NCBI GenBank assembly: GCA_963677505.2
Contig: CAXXWB010000045.1
Span: forward strand, 1 to 64,000
From: JBGSUZ01 sp963677505
GTDB lineage: Bacteria; Bacillota; Clostridia; Peptostreptococcales; Acidaminobacteraceae
Direction of reading: 5' to 3'
DNA: 64,000 nucleotides
Shown here: positions 17,053 through 25,503 of the stretch, piece after piece
Layout: each line of letters opens with the position of its first letter
Position numbering within the stretch: the first letter of the stretch is position 1
Notes under the pieces: model-generated
Databases searched by the model: none
Told to the model about the DNA's origin: nothing
What the model saw: the letters and a program-made list of their open reading frames with translations, nothing else
Made by a program: the position numbers and the translations under genes

Positions 17053-17682
17053 ATGGACTTTGAATTACTTGAAAAAATTCCACTATTAATACCTAATTTT
17101 CTACAATATATTATGCCAGGTTATATTTTCATGTTAATTTTCGACTTTATACTGATTAGGCCTAAACGTGATAAAGAAGATATGTTCATTAAATCAATTA
17201 CTATAAGCTTTGTTCTTGTATCCTTATTACGTGCATTTTTAATGCCACTTAACGATTTGCAGAACAATGGAGTTATATTCATTGCAATTGTACTAGCAGT
17301 AATTATTTCAATTTTTACAGCTAAACATGTTACTTCAGATTTTGTAGATAAGAAGTTGAAAAATTTAGGAGTAAATAGAACCGTGCATAGCAACATTTGG
17401 CATCAAATGATTGATGAAAAAAACGGCGTATATGCTACCATCTATCTAAAAGAGGAAAAATGGATAGTTAGAGGCTATATCCGCAAATATGATGTTGGCG
17501 AAAATAATGAAGTATATATTGTTTTAGATGAGTATTATTACACAGATTATCAAAATAATGAGAAGCAAGCAGTTGTAGATAATCAATGGAGATGTGTAAT
17601 TAAGTTAAGTAATGTAGATATTCTTGAATTGTACTATGATGAAAACAGCAATATTCTGCAGAAAGAACATGTCGTAAGATAA
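17053..17682 (+). CDS. membrane protein, DUF6338-like
   Basis: A 209-residue protein with three N-terminal hydrophobic helices (about 12-32, 50-66 and 74-90), the first containing IMPGYIFMLIFDF, and a soluble beta-rich C-terminal domain (YIRKYDVG...YIVLDEYYYTD). The PG-containing first helix and layout recall DUF6338 proteins, a tentative match. It follows the proline-rich peptide gene in the same cassette and may work with it. Confidence 0.6.
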   Translation: MDFELLEKIPLLIPNFLQYIMPGYIFMLIFDFILIRPKRDKEDMFIKSITISFVLVSLLRAFLMPLNDLQNNGVIFIAIVLAVIISIFTAKHVTSDFVDKKLKNLGVNRTVHSNIWHQMIDEKNGVYATIYLKEEKWIVRGYIRKYDVGENNEVYIVLDEYYYTDYQNNEKQAVVDNQWRCVIKLSNVDILELYYDENSNILQKEHVVR

Positions 17683-17711
17683 TAATGAACTTTTAATTAA
17701 ATATGCACGTC

Positions 17712-17830
17712 ACATAACTCCGAACTTACGTCATTGCCTATTGTCATGTCTTTTGCGCATGCAAAAGCCCCGCCAACTTGCCGCTATGGCGTCAAGCACG
17801 GCAACGACGTAAGTTCGTCTTTCGTTATGC
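17712..17830 (+). repeat. attC site 20
   Basis: R'' ACATAAC, R' GTTATGC, 119 bp. R'' complements GTTATGT of site 19. Confidence 0.94.
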
Positions 17831-18025
17831 GACAACTGGATTCTAGGAGTTTGGCTTTAGCTATAAAGTTTTTAATTCAGCTTTTAAACCCATAAAAACA
17901 ACCAATAGTAAACAATGAATAGTAATAGACATCATTTCTCAATACATAAGTAGAACAAATTTAGACAGCACACTTTGGTCGCAACATAAATTATGAGGCG
18001 CATATTATAAATGGAGAGCTTAACT

Positions 18026-18400
18026 ATGACCGATTTGAAAATATCAGAAATGATGAAAATGCAAATGGATCTATGGGAACAAAATAAAGAAAAATGGTCA
18101 CCTATGGAACCATCACATGGTAAATCAAGTTTGCTATGGATGATTGAAGAAATTGGTGAAGTAATATCTATTATAAAAAAGAAAAAAGAACATGAGCTTT
18201 TAGATAATGAAGAAGTAAGAAATAAGCTCGTAGAAGAGTTCGCAGATGTTTATATGTATCTAACAGATACGTTGCTTCGCTATAAAATTTCTCCAGAAGA
18301 GATTAGTTCGGCTTATATGAAAAAGCACATGGTTAATATGAATAGAAATTATCAAAAAGAATATTCAAATTACATAACAGTTGAAAAAGAAGCAGAGTAG
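18026..18400 (+). CDS. MazG-like nucleotide pyrophosphohydrolase
   Basis: A 124-residue all-helical protein with EEIGE and, after a spacer, EEFADVYMYLTD, the ExxE...ExxD metal-binding pattern of the MazG/dUTPase superfamily that splits pyrophosphate from nucleotides. I choose the ATG at 18026, which follows GGAGAG at good spacing; an in-frame ATG at 18011 has none. Single-domain forms act on house-cleaning substrates and some limit phage by depleting nucleotides; the role here is open. Confidence 0.78.
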   Translation: MTDLKISEMMKMQMDLWEQNKEKWSPMEPSHGKSSLLWMIEEIGEVISIIKKKKEHELLDNEEVRNKLVEEFADVYMYLTDTLLRYKISPEEISSAYMKKHMVNMNRNYQKEYSNYITVEKEAE

Positions 18401-18421
18401 TATAATGGTTCACCAGTCATC

Positions 18422-18546
18422 GCATAACTCCGAACTTATGCCATTGCCTATTGTCATGCCTTTTGCTGAAGAGCTTGCAAAAGTCCCGCCAACTTGCCGC
18501 TGAGGCGTCAAGCACGGCAACGTCGTAAGTTCGTCTTTCGTTATAT
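18422..18546 (+). repeat. attC site 21
   Basis: R'' GCATAAC, R' GTTATAT, 125 bp. R'' complements GTTATGC of site 20. Confidence 0.94.
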
Positions 18547-18693
18547 GCCATTCCTTTTGCAGACTGTGTTATCTTTAAATTAATTCAAATGATAATTAAA
18601 ATCAAATCTCTTGAATATCACTAAGGCAGATACAGAAACAATTGTAAAACAAGACGTATAAAAATCATAAATTCAAACTGAGGGAAACTAATT

Positions 18694-19119
18694 ATGACAA
18701 ATTATATTATTGAAGAAAGCACAAAAGACGAATATGGGTTGGTTGATGATGGGATAGTTGAATATAATATATCCAAAGTTCCTTTTACGCAAGAACCATC
18801 TTATATTTCAATAAATAGAGTAATAAAAGACTTAGATGGAGAGGTTTTAGCAGGAATAAATAGTCTATTATACTGTTGGAATTGCTTATATGTAGATGTT
18901 TTATGGGTTAAAGAGCAGTTTAGAAAAGAAGGGTACGGCTCTATACTTCTAAGTGAAGTAGAAAAAATTGCGAAAGAAAAAGGGTGCAATCTCATTCACT
19001 TAGATACTTTTGATTTTCAAGCAAAAGATTTCTACCGTAAACATGGATATGAGGTCTTTGGTATATTAGAAGATTGCCCAATGGATCATAATCGTTATTA
19101 TATGAAAAAGAAAATATAG
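18694..19119 (+). CDS. GNAT acetyltransferase
   Basis: A 141-residue protein with FRKEGYGSILLSEVEKIAKEKG-type acetyl-CoA loop and the closing DFQAKDFYRKHGYEVFG block, typical of small stand-alone GNAT enzymes. ATG after TGAGGGAAAC. It shares its cassette with a glyoxalase-fold gene 76 bp downstream, with no attC between, so this cassette carries two genes. Confidence 0.82.
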   Translation: MTNYIIEESTKDEYGLVDDGIVEYNISKVPFTQEPSYISINRVIKDLDGEVLAGINSLLYCWNCLYVDVLWVKEQFRKEGYGSILLSEVEKIAKEKGCNLIHLDTFDFQAKDFYRKHGYEVFGILEDCPMDHNRYYMKKKI

Positions 19120-19195
19120 TTCAACATATTCATATAATGCGAGTAAATGGAATCGTCACTAGCACATTCATTTTATACATAGGAGTATTAAAATC

Positions 19196-19627
19196 ATGAA
19201 TCAAGAAATCGTTCATATTGCATTGGTTGTAAAAGACTATGATGAAGCAATTGATTTTTATACTAAAAAGTTAAACTTTGAATTGATTGAAGACACATAT
19301 CAACCCGAACAAGATAAAAGATGGGTTGTAGTAGCGCCGACTGGATCTAGAGGAACAACTATCTTGCTTGCCAAGGCATCAAATCAAGAACAAGAAAAGT
19401 TTATCGGGAATCAATCGGGTGGTAGAGTCTTTCTATTTTTAAACACAGATGATTTTTGGAGAGACTATAATTCGATGATCAAGAAGGGAATTATTTTTGT
19501 AAGAGAACCAAAAACCCAGGACTATGGTATTGTGGCAGTCTTTGAAGACTTGTATGGGAACAGGTGGGATTTATTGCAGCTGAATAAAAACCATAAAATC
19601 TATGAAAGAATAAGTGAGAGAGCATAA
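19196..19627 (+). CDS. VOC/glyoxalase-fold protein
   Basis: A 143-residue vicinal-oxygen-chelate protein: IVHIALVVKDYDEAIDFYTKKL at the start and VFEDLYGNRWDL near the end are the standard halves with a metal-binding His and Glu. Members are dioxygenases, glyoxalases or antibiotic-resistance proteins that bind or break drugs. ATG after AGGAGTATTAAAATC. Second gene of a two-gene cassette with an acetyltransferase, a pairing that would suit detoxification. Confidence 0.8.
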   Translation: MNQEIVHIALVVKDYDEAIDFYTKKLNFELIEDTYQPEQDKRWVVVAPTGSRGTTILLAKASNQEQEKFIGNQSGGRVFLFLNTDDFWRDYNSMIKKGIIFVREPKTQDYGIVAVFEDLYGNRWDLLQLNKNHKIYERISERA

Positions 19628-19637
19628 AAGAAACGGC

Positions 19638-19756
19638 ATATAACTCCGAACTTACGTCATTGCCTATTGTCATGTCTTTTGCGTATGCAAAAGCCCCGCC
19701 AACTTGTCGCTGAGGCGCCAAGCACGGCAACGACGTAAGTTCGTCTTTCGTTAAGC
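19638..19756 (+). repeat. attC site 22
   Basis: R'' ATATAAC, R' GTTAAGC, 119 bp. R'' complements GTTATAT of site 21. Confidence 0.94.
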
Positions 19757-19788
19757 GAAAGACAAAAATAATTAAGTGGAGATAGAAT

Positions 19789-20898
19789 ATGATAGAAAAA
19801 ACACTAGAATTAACAAAAAAATATGAATCTTTTTTACCTTTAATATATACAATTATTGCCACGGGATTATACTCAATAGCTTATTGCTTTTTGTGTGGTT
19901 TTTATTTCTTTAATGAAAATTTCACCATAGACTATATAACAAACCCAATTCCATTTTCTAAAACAGGTCTTATTTTTCTAGGTGTTATATTGCTTTGCAT
20001 TCTTACTTGGATAATGTTTTCTTGCGATGAATATATTAGAGCAGATAGATTGAAATCAAAATTTTTATATTTATTTCTTATAGCTTTACCATATATAGTA
20101 GTAATGTTGTTACTTAGATTAGGAATAGATATAAAAATTGATAAAATTGAAATTGCATATTTTCTGTTATTTGTTCTTATAATTCAAATTACAAATGATA
20201 TCATGCATGGTAATTTGAAAGATATATTAAATTTTATTTTGTCATTACTAATAAGTATTATTATTTATGTGCTTGTAACCGTAACTTCAGGAGATAATTG
20301 GCTAGAATCGTGGTATACGATTATTCTACTAATAATGTCGATTACAATTAATTTATTTACTTCAACTCCTAAGATAGGTGTAAAAAGTTCCAATAAAATA
20401 TATCCTGTTCTTATGTTTATTGTCTTATATTTTATAACTATTTTCTTAAGTGATGACTTAAAAAATTATTTTTTTAACAGAAATATTAATGAGTATTTTA
20501 TTGTAATGTGTGGTGTATATTTCTTTATTGAACTTTCATTCTATTTATTTGGTATTTTGCTACTCAGAGAATTATCAGAACGGTTTGTATTGATAGATAA
20601 GCTTAAATTATTTCTTGCGAATAAGCAAAAAGAGACAATTGATAGGATTGATATAAAAAATAAATTTTTAATTTTTGCTCTAATTATATTTTACATGTCC
20701 AGTCCGTATCTTGCGTACTTTGTAGGAAAAAATATTGGTTCAGCTATTGATTTGGAAGATTTATATTCTAAAATCAGCTATAACAATAAAAATGAAAATA
20801 AAAAAGGAATAGTTTGTGCATCTTCTGGTAATACAATCTATGTAAGTGTTAAAGGTGAATTATATATATTTAATTCAAATGAGTATCAAGTAGAGTAA
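19789..20898 (+). CDS. multi-pass membrane protein, unknown function
   Basis: A 369-residue, very hydrophobic and AT-rich protein with about eight or nine predicted helices, and a C-terminal soluble stretch of about 60 residues (KGIVCASSGNTIYVSVKGELYIF) that looks like beta strands. ATG after AAGTGGAGATAG, 32 bp behind the attC. No family seen. One of the two large polytopic proteins in the array, with 11966-12964. Confidence 0.65.
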   Translation: MIEKTLELTKKYESFLPLIYTIIATGLYSIAYCFLCGFYFFNENFTIDYITNPIPFSKTGLIFLGVILLCILTWIMFSCDEYIRADRLKSKFLYLFLIALPYIVVMLLLRLGIDIKIDKIEIAYFLLFVLIIQITNDIMHGNLKDILNFILSLLISIIIYVLVTVTSGDNWLESWYTIILLIMSITINLFTSTPKIGVKSSNKIYPVLMFIVLYFITIFLSDDLKNYFFNRNINEYFIVMCGVYFFIELSFYLFGILLLRELSERFVLIDKLKLFLANKQKETIDRIDIKNKFLIFALIIFYMSSPYLAYFVGKNIGSAIDLEDLYSKISYNNKNENKKGIVCASSGNTIYVSVKGELYIFNSNEYQVE

Positions 20899-20908
20899 TT
20901 TGTCCTTC

Positions 20909-21027
20909 GCTTAACTCCGAACTTACGCCATTGCCTATTGTCACGTCTTTTGCGCATGCAAAAGCCCCGCCAACTTGCCGCTGCGGCGTCAAGCACGGCA
21001 ACGTCGTCAGTTCGTCTTTCGTTATGT
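20909..21027 (+). repeat. attC site 23
   Basis: R'' GCTTAAC, R' GTTATGT, 119 bp. Its R' does not match the R'' of site 24, the only clear mismatch between complete neighbouring sites. Confidence 0.93.
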
Positions 21028-21146
21028 GACATTTTAGCAGCGACACATGGATTTGTCAAAAAAAGTGCAGTCGGTAAACTCACTAAATTGATAAAGGGGT
21101 ATAACCCCATTGAATTACCTTGAGTTCATTTAGACCACTTTTCATT

Positions 21147-22019
21147 TTATGCTGCTGTACTACTTGCTAAACTTTTCATACGATAGACAAATGGCGGAAG
21201 CCCTTGTGGATTTGATGTATAGACCCGCTGTTTATTGTAATAAATCATAATGTAACGGAAGATCACTGACTTGACCTGGTGCATCGGGAAATGCGCTGTT
21301 CCTATTCTGTAGAGTTTCTCTTTTTTCAGAGTGGCAAAGAAGCTCTCCATCCTTGCATTATCATAGCATCGACCTGTGCCACTCATACTTTGTATGGCTC
21401 CATATTGAGCCAAGGTCTTTCGATAATCAGAGCTGGTAAACTGACTTCCTCGGTCTGAGTGAAGAATCATGCCCTTGGCATTCTGTGACTTGCAAGCGTT
21501 TTCAAAGGCTTGAATACACAGTTCTTTACGCATGTTGTTGTCCATGGATAGACCAACAATCTCACCATTATAGCAGTCAAGGATTGGTGCAACATAGAGT
21601 TTACCATCAGAACACTGCACTTCAGTGATGTCTGTTAGCCACTTCTGATTTGGTGCAGTTGCTGCAAAGTCCCTTTGGATGATATTTTCACTCTTTTGCG
21701 CTGCAGCGTCTTCACGAGTGATACCATTTGGGTGACGTTTACGCTTTTTAAGCATCTGATATTTGCGCATAGTCCGATAAATGGTACTATAGCTCACCTG
21801 TTGGTCCAACTGAAGTAGCCTTAAATAAATGCGTCTAGCGCCGTAATTATCATTATCGGGATGTTGACTTAGAACCGACTTTATTTGACCCAGAAGAAGG
21901 CTGTCTCGTTTAATCTTGTCTGTATGTTTAAGGCTTCTAAAATAACCTGACTCACTGACTTTTAGCGCTATACAAAGTTCGTGAATGGAGTATTTTAAGC
22001 ACCTTTGACTGATAAACAT
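21147..22019 (-). CDS. IS3-family transposase OrfB (DDE)
   Basis: A 290-residue integrase-core protein: LTDITEV, ILHSDRGSQFTS and NARMESFFATLKKEK carry the three acidic catalytic residues. The frame is open upstream of its ATG and joins orfA by a -1 shift; a GGGTTTTTTCG run near 22050 is a plausible slip site, giving the OrfAB fusion transposase as known for IS3. It looks intact, in contrast to copy 2. Confidence 0.9.
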   Translation of the reverse strand: MFISQRCLKYSIHELCIALKVSESGYFRSLKHTDKIKRDSLLLGQIKSVLSQHPDNDNYGARRIYLRLLQLDQQVSYSTIYRTMRKYQMLKKRKRHPNGITREDAAAQKSENIIQRDFAATAPNQKWLTDITEVQCSDGKLYVAPILDCYNGEIVGLSMDNNMRKELCIQAFENACKSQNAKGMILHSDRGSQFTSSDYRKTLAQYGAIQSMSGTGRCYDNARMESFFATLKKEKLYRIGTAHFPMHQVKSVIFRYIMIYYNKQRVYTSNPQGLPPFVYRMKSLASSTAA

Positions 22020-22036
22020 GTATAAAAGCTGTGGTT

Positions 22037-22324
22037 TTACTTCTTCCGGTCTTTTGCGAAAAAACCCAATGCATCCTTTAGAATTTCATTGGCCTTGCGA
22101 AGTTCAGCATTTTCCTTTTCAAGCTCCATCTCTCGACGGCTTCTAGGATCAATGCGTAGGTTACCACTGCCAACATAGGCGAGTTCGCCGTAATGGGTAC
22201 GTTTTTGACGCCAATTGGACAAGGTATGATACGGAACACCAAGTTGTTTTGCAGCTGTAGCCAGTCCAATTTCATCAGATAGTTTTACGGCTTCAATTTT
22301 AAATGCGGTATCATAAGTTTTCAT
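22037..22324 (-). CDS. IS3-family OrfA, helix-turn-helix
   Basis: A 95-residue protein with a helix-turn-helix (GLATAAKQLGVPYHTLSNWRQ) and a C-terminal leucine-zipper-like heptad region (ELEKENAELRKANEILKDAL). It binds the IS ends and supplies the N-terminus of the frameshifted transposase. Almost the same protein is encoded by copy 2 at 31909-32196. Confidence 0.9.
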   Translation of the reverse strand: MKTYDTAFKIEAVKLSDEIGLATAAKQLGVPYHTLSNWRQKRTHYGELAYVGSGNLRIDPRSRREMELEKENAELRKANEILKDALGFFAKDRKK

Positions 22325-22586
22325 TTCGAGTCCTCACTTTCATAGATATGGTTATAGTCATCATATCGCATTTAGTGAGTTTGGTGACTGCACTTTTATG
22401 ATATCATTCCACATTGTTATTACTTTATTATGGCATCTAAATTTATACATAAAGGTAAGTTCTAATAACTGGAATCGACATATTACTTTTATTAGTATGT
22501 AAGAACTGAAAAAATAGGAGTAATTATATTGAGTAATTCTGGCAACCACACAAACAATATTTAGTATAAAAACACGAGGATAAAAT

Positions 22587-23015
22587 ATGTCTTTTGTACG
22601 AGAAAAGGTTCCGCAAGATCAATGGGAGTATTTCAATTCACTAAATATTAAGTATGAAGGGAAGCTTAGAACTGCTAATGAGTATTCGATATGGGTAATT
22701 GACCGAGAACGTGAAATTATTTTTACAAATACTTGCTTAAGCGGAAGAGACTATGGAGACAGCTATATTTTGATTTGGGGAGAAGAGCGTATTTACATTT
22801 ATGTTGAGGCTCATACTGAAAGACAGACTGAATACGCTGCAAAATACTGTCATTGGGATATACAATGTATTATTGCACCCATGTCATTAAAAGATAGACA
22901 GGCCGAACTTATAAAACTTATTCGTCAGATAGCCGAAATACACTATGATCCTCGAAGTACCTCGACTTTTGTCATTGACAATATTGCGGAACCTCAATTT
23001 AAAGAAAGTGTGTAG
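22587..23015 (+). CDS. unknown soluble protein
   Basis: A 142-residue protein starting at an ATG after ACGAGGATAAA. It is rich in aromatic residues, with WVIDREREIIF, YILIWGEERIYIYVEAHTE and a helical C-terminal half; it looks like a small alpha/beta domain. No family recognised. Lies between the IS and attC site 24, in the cassette that the IS entered. Confidence 0.6.
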   Translation: MSFVREKVPQDQWEYFNSLNIKYEGKLRTANEYSIWVIDREREIIFTNTCLSGRDYGDSYILIWGEERIYIYVEAHTERQTEYAAKYCHWDIQCIIAPMSLKDRQAELIKLIRQIAEIHYDPRSTSTFVIDNIAEPQFKESV

Positions 23016-23075
23016 TCAGATTAATGGGGTTAAAACCATTGAAGTTTTTAAAGTGAAGAAATTCCAAGAAACGTC

Positions 23076-23194
23076 GTATAACTCCGAACTTACGTCATTG
23101 CCTATTGTCATGTCTTTTGCGCATGCAAAAGCCCCGCCAACTTGTCGCTGAGGCGCCAAGCACGGCAACGACGTAAGTTCGTCTTTCGTTAGAC
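23076..23194 (+). repeat. attC site 24
   Basis: R'' GTATAAC, R' GTTAGAC, 119 bp. Confidence 0.93.
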
Positions 23195-23267
23195 GAAATT
23201 GACTTACTCAGCATATTATCTTCAAATTATGAAAAAAAGCAAAAAAACTCAAAGGATGATTTTAATT

Positions 23268-23600
23268 ATGTCAACTTATAGAATTAGATTTTGGTTCGAG
23301 CATGGTGGGATTTGCTTGTGGGGAATGAATGAGGCAACAAAAGAAAAGTATGGTTATGCAATTGAAAATAACGAACTACCACTTTCTGAAACATTAATAG
23401 AAGTGCTCAATGATTTAGAAATTCAGTATAGTAAAAGCTTGAATTGGGAAAGTCCATTGGACATGGCACCTTGGACAAAGGCTGATAGGGAAAAATTCAG
23501 AGAAGGCACAAATGTTGCATATTCTTTATTAGTTGAGGCGTTAGGCTCAGACTTTGAAGTAATCAATGATATAGAAGATTGTATTTATGAAAAGGACTAG
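23268..23600 (+). CDS. unknown soluble protein
   Basis: I take the ATG at 23268 after AAAGGATG rather than an upstream in-frame start near the attC. The 110-residue product starts MSTYRIRFWFEHGGICLWGMN, ends in an acidic helix, and has an invariant-looking tryptophan and glycine pattern. Homologs with this opening may be immunity- or toxin-linked small proteins, but I cannot confirm that. First of two genes in its cassette. Confidence 0.55.
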   Translation: MSTYRIRFWFEHGGICLWGMNEATKEKYGYAIENNELPLSETLIEVLNDLEIQYSKSLNWESPLDMAPWTKADREKFREGTNVAYSLLVEALGSDFEVINDIEDCIYEKD

Positions 23601-23667
23601 AAATTTTACAAAAGTTAACTGCAATTAAATATAGTTTTTATACATCTAATTTTAATAGGGTGATATT

Positions 23668-24033
23668 ATGAGTGAATTTGAACTACAATACTATGGAGAA
23701 ATTCGGTTTGGCCCAAGTTACTTCAGACTTTTTATAAATGGGAATGAATTGATAGATAGAATTTTTGGACAGTTACACTGCATATCAGCAAATGAGAGAT
23801 ATGTGGCATTTGAAGAATGGCTTACGACAAACTATTCAGATGGGCCAATTACGAGAGTCGTAATATATGATTTACTAAAAAATCATATAAGTGAGCTATC
23901 AGATGGTCAAAGTGGATTTATTGAATTAATGGAGTTCACCGAGACCAGTTTTAGATATAGTAGACATAATTATGGACAAAAGATAATAGATAATTTTGAA
24001 GTTACATTTGCTTCAATGAGTTTTAAAGATTAA
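23668..24033 (+). CDS. unknown soluble protein
   Basis: A 121-residue, mostly beta protein (ELQYYGEIRFGPSYFRLFI, then RVVIYDLLKNHISEL) starting at an ATG after AGGGTGATATT. It is the second gene of a two-gene cassette, 67 bp behind the first. Pairing of two small unknown proteins on a mobile cassette fits an effector-immunity or toxin-antitoxin pair, but nothing in the sequence proves it. Confidence 0.55.
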   Translation: MSEFELQYYGEIRFGPSYFRLFINGNELIDRIFGQLHCISANERYVAFEEWLTTNYSDGPITRVVIYDLLKNHISELSDGQSGFIELMEFTETSFRYSRHNYGQKIIDNFEVTFASMSFKD

Positions 24034-24068
24034 ATAGATTCATTAGAATATATTGTAAAGTCAACTTC

Positions 24069-24193
24069 GTCTAACTCCGAACTTACGCCATTGCCTATTG
24101 TCACGCCTTTTGCGGTGTAGCTTGCAAAAGTCCCGCCAACTTGTCGCTGCGGCGCCAAGCACGGCAACGTCGTCAGTTCGTCTTTCGTTAAGC
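24069..24193 (+). repeat. attC site 25
   Basis: R'' GTCTAAC, R' GTTAAGC, 125 bp. R'' complements GTTAGAC, the unique R' of site 24. Confidence 0.94.
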
Positions 24194-24307
24194 GAAAGTC
24201 TTTATACTTGCATATCTCATTGTAATAAAGAGATATTGTTCAAGGATCAAATCCAATACCATTGAATTTAGCATTAATTATATTTATTGATTATATAGGG
24301 TGAAATT

Positions 24308-24547
24308 TTGAGAGCATTAAAAGTGATAATATTTGTCATATTCACCTTAGTCATAGTGCATTCTATAGAGTACTATTTCAAAATTAATCAAGTTGTAAGT
24401 GGTGTTTGGTTAATGACAATTCTATATTTTTACAGATTTACAAAATCACTGCAAGATGAATATGAATTATCCAGAAAATTTGTTATTTTTTGTGAGTTCC
24501 TCTATAATCGTCACTTTAGGATATTTTTTATTAAGGCCTTTTGGTGA
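24308..24547 (+). CDS. small membrane protein
   Basis: A TTG-started frame 5 bases after AGGGTG, encoding 79 residues with two hydrophobic helices (about 5-20 and 30-44) and a further hydrophobic C-terminus. Weakly supported: TTG start and no relatives recognised. First of two genes in its cassette. Confidence 0.45.
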   Translation: MRALKVIIFVIFTLVIVHSIEYYFKINQVVSGVWLMTILYFYRFTKSLQDEYELSRKFVIFCEFLYNRHFRIFFIKAFW

Positions 24548-24620
24548 AATCATTATTTTTAGCCTGTAGAGGTACAATCAAATAATCAAGTATCTAAACC
24601 ACTTGAGGAGGTTGAAGCTG

Positions 24621-25019
24621 ATGTTGCCATTTCAATGTTATGGATTATTAATACGTTCTATTATTCAAGCAATCTTATTAGTACTAGTTTTAGATGCAAT
24701 GGGTGCAATTAGCGGTAATATGCTTACTTATTTTGTACTATCTGTGTTCTTGTTTGTTCTACGATTAATAGTTACAAATTATGCCATGAAAAAAGATGTG
24801 CATGAATTCTTTGTAAATTCTAATTCGTATTCAAAAGAAAAACTAAGTACCGAAAATTTTTATAAAAAATATGCATTATTAGATCCCGAAATGAAAGTAT
24901 ATCATAGAAAGAAAAACCCCTTATATTATATAGTGTCATATAATGAAAGCTTTGGAATTATTGCATCTAAGAACGAACATGATATAGAAATCAACTCAAT
25001 TAGAAATTATTATTTATAG
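24621..25019 (+). CDS. membrane protein, unknown function
   Basis: The ATG at 24621 follows GAGGAGG with 9-base spacing, so I use it rather than an in-frame TTG upstream. The 132-residue product has two or three N-terminal hydrophobic helices (to about residue 58) and a charged C-terminal domain with HRKKNPLYYIVSYNE. No family recognised. Its cassette lost its own attC (see 25053-25072). Confidence 0.55.
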   Translation: MLPFQCYGLLIRSIIQAILLVLVLDAMGAISGNMLTYFVLSVFLFVLRLIVTNYAMKKDVHEFFVNSNSYSKEKLSTENFYKKYALLDPEMKVYHRKKNPLYYIVSYNESFGIIASKNEHDIEINSIRNYYL

Positions 25020-25052
25020 AAAGTAGAAGTGGCTGTAAAAATAAAGCCCTTC

Positions 25053-25072
25053 GCTTAACTTCGAATTCACGA
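25053..25072 (+). repeat. collapsed attC site
   Basis: R'' GCTTAAC (complement of site 25's R') is followed by TTCGAATTCAC and then runs straight into GAAATTTGTAATAG, the start of the GIY-YIG cassette seen intact at 3999-4013. Roughly 100 bp of attC, including L' and R', are missing, so two cassettes are fused here. Confidence 0.75.
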
Positions 25073-25503
25073 AATTTGTAATAGAATTGTCCGCACTGTT
25101 GAGGAAAAATTGATGAAAAACCCAAATTCTCAAAAACCAACATACATAATGTTTGATCCAATGAAGGATAGCATAGAGGATATAAAACGTGTAACTGACT
25201 CTGGCATATACTTGATTTGTTTTCGTGACTTGATGAAGCTACCTATTCCATTACAAAAAATAGAGTACTCCAGTTTTGAAAACGATAATGTACTTTACAT
25301 TGGGAAGTCTTCAAGAGGTTTTTATAAACGAGATTATAAGAATCATTATTGTGGGTCGGCACGTAACTCAACAGTTAGAAAAAGCTTAGGAACATTGAAC
25401 GGACTTAGAAGAAAGTATTATTCAAATCAAAAATATCGATTTATTGAGTCAGATGAAGAAAAGTTGACACTTTGGATGAAAGAAAACCTCTTAATTTTTT
25501 ATT

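Larger units (their letters stand above)
21049..22410 (-). mobile_element. IS3-family insertion sequence, copy 1
   Basis: About 1362 bp with imperfect inverted ends (GGATTTG...AAAAGTGCAGTC left; GGAATGAT...AAAAGTGCAGTC as read from the right). ACAT flanks both sides (21045-21048 and 22411-22414), a likely 4-bp target duplication. It carries orfA and orfB on the minus strand in the usual -1 frameshift arrangement. It sits just inside the start of a cassette. Confidence 0.88.
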
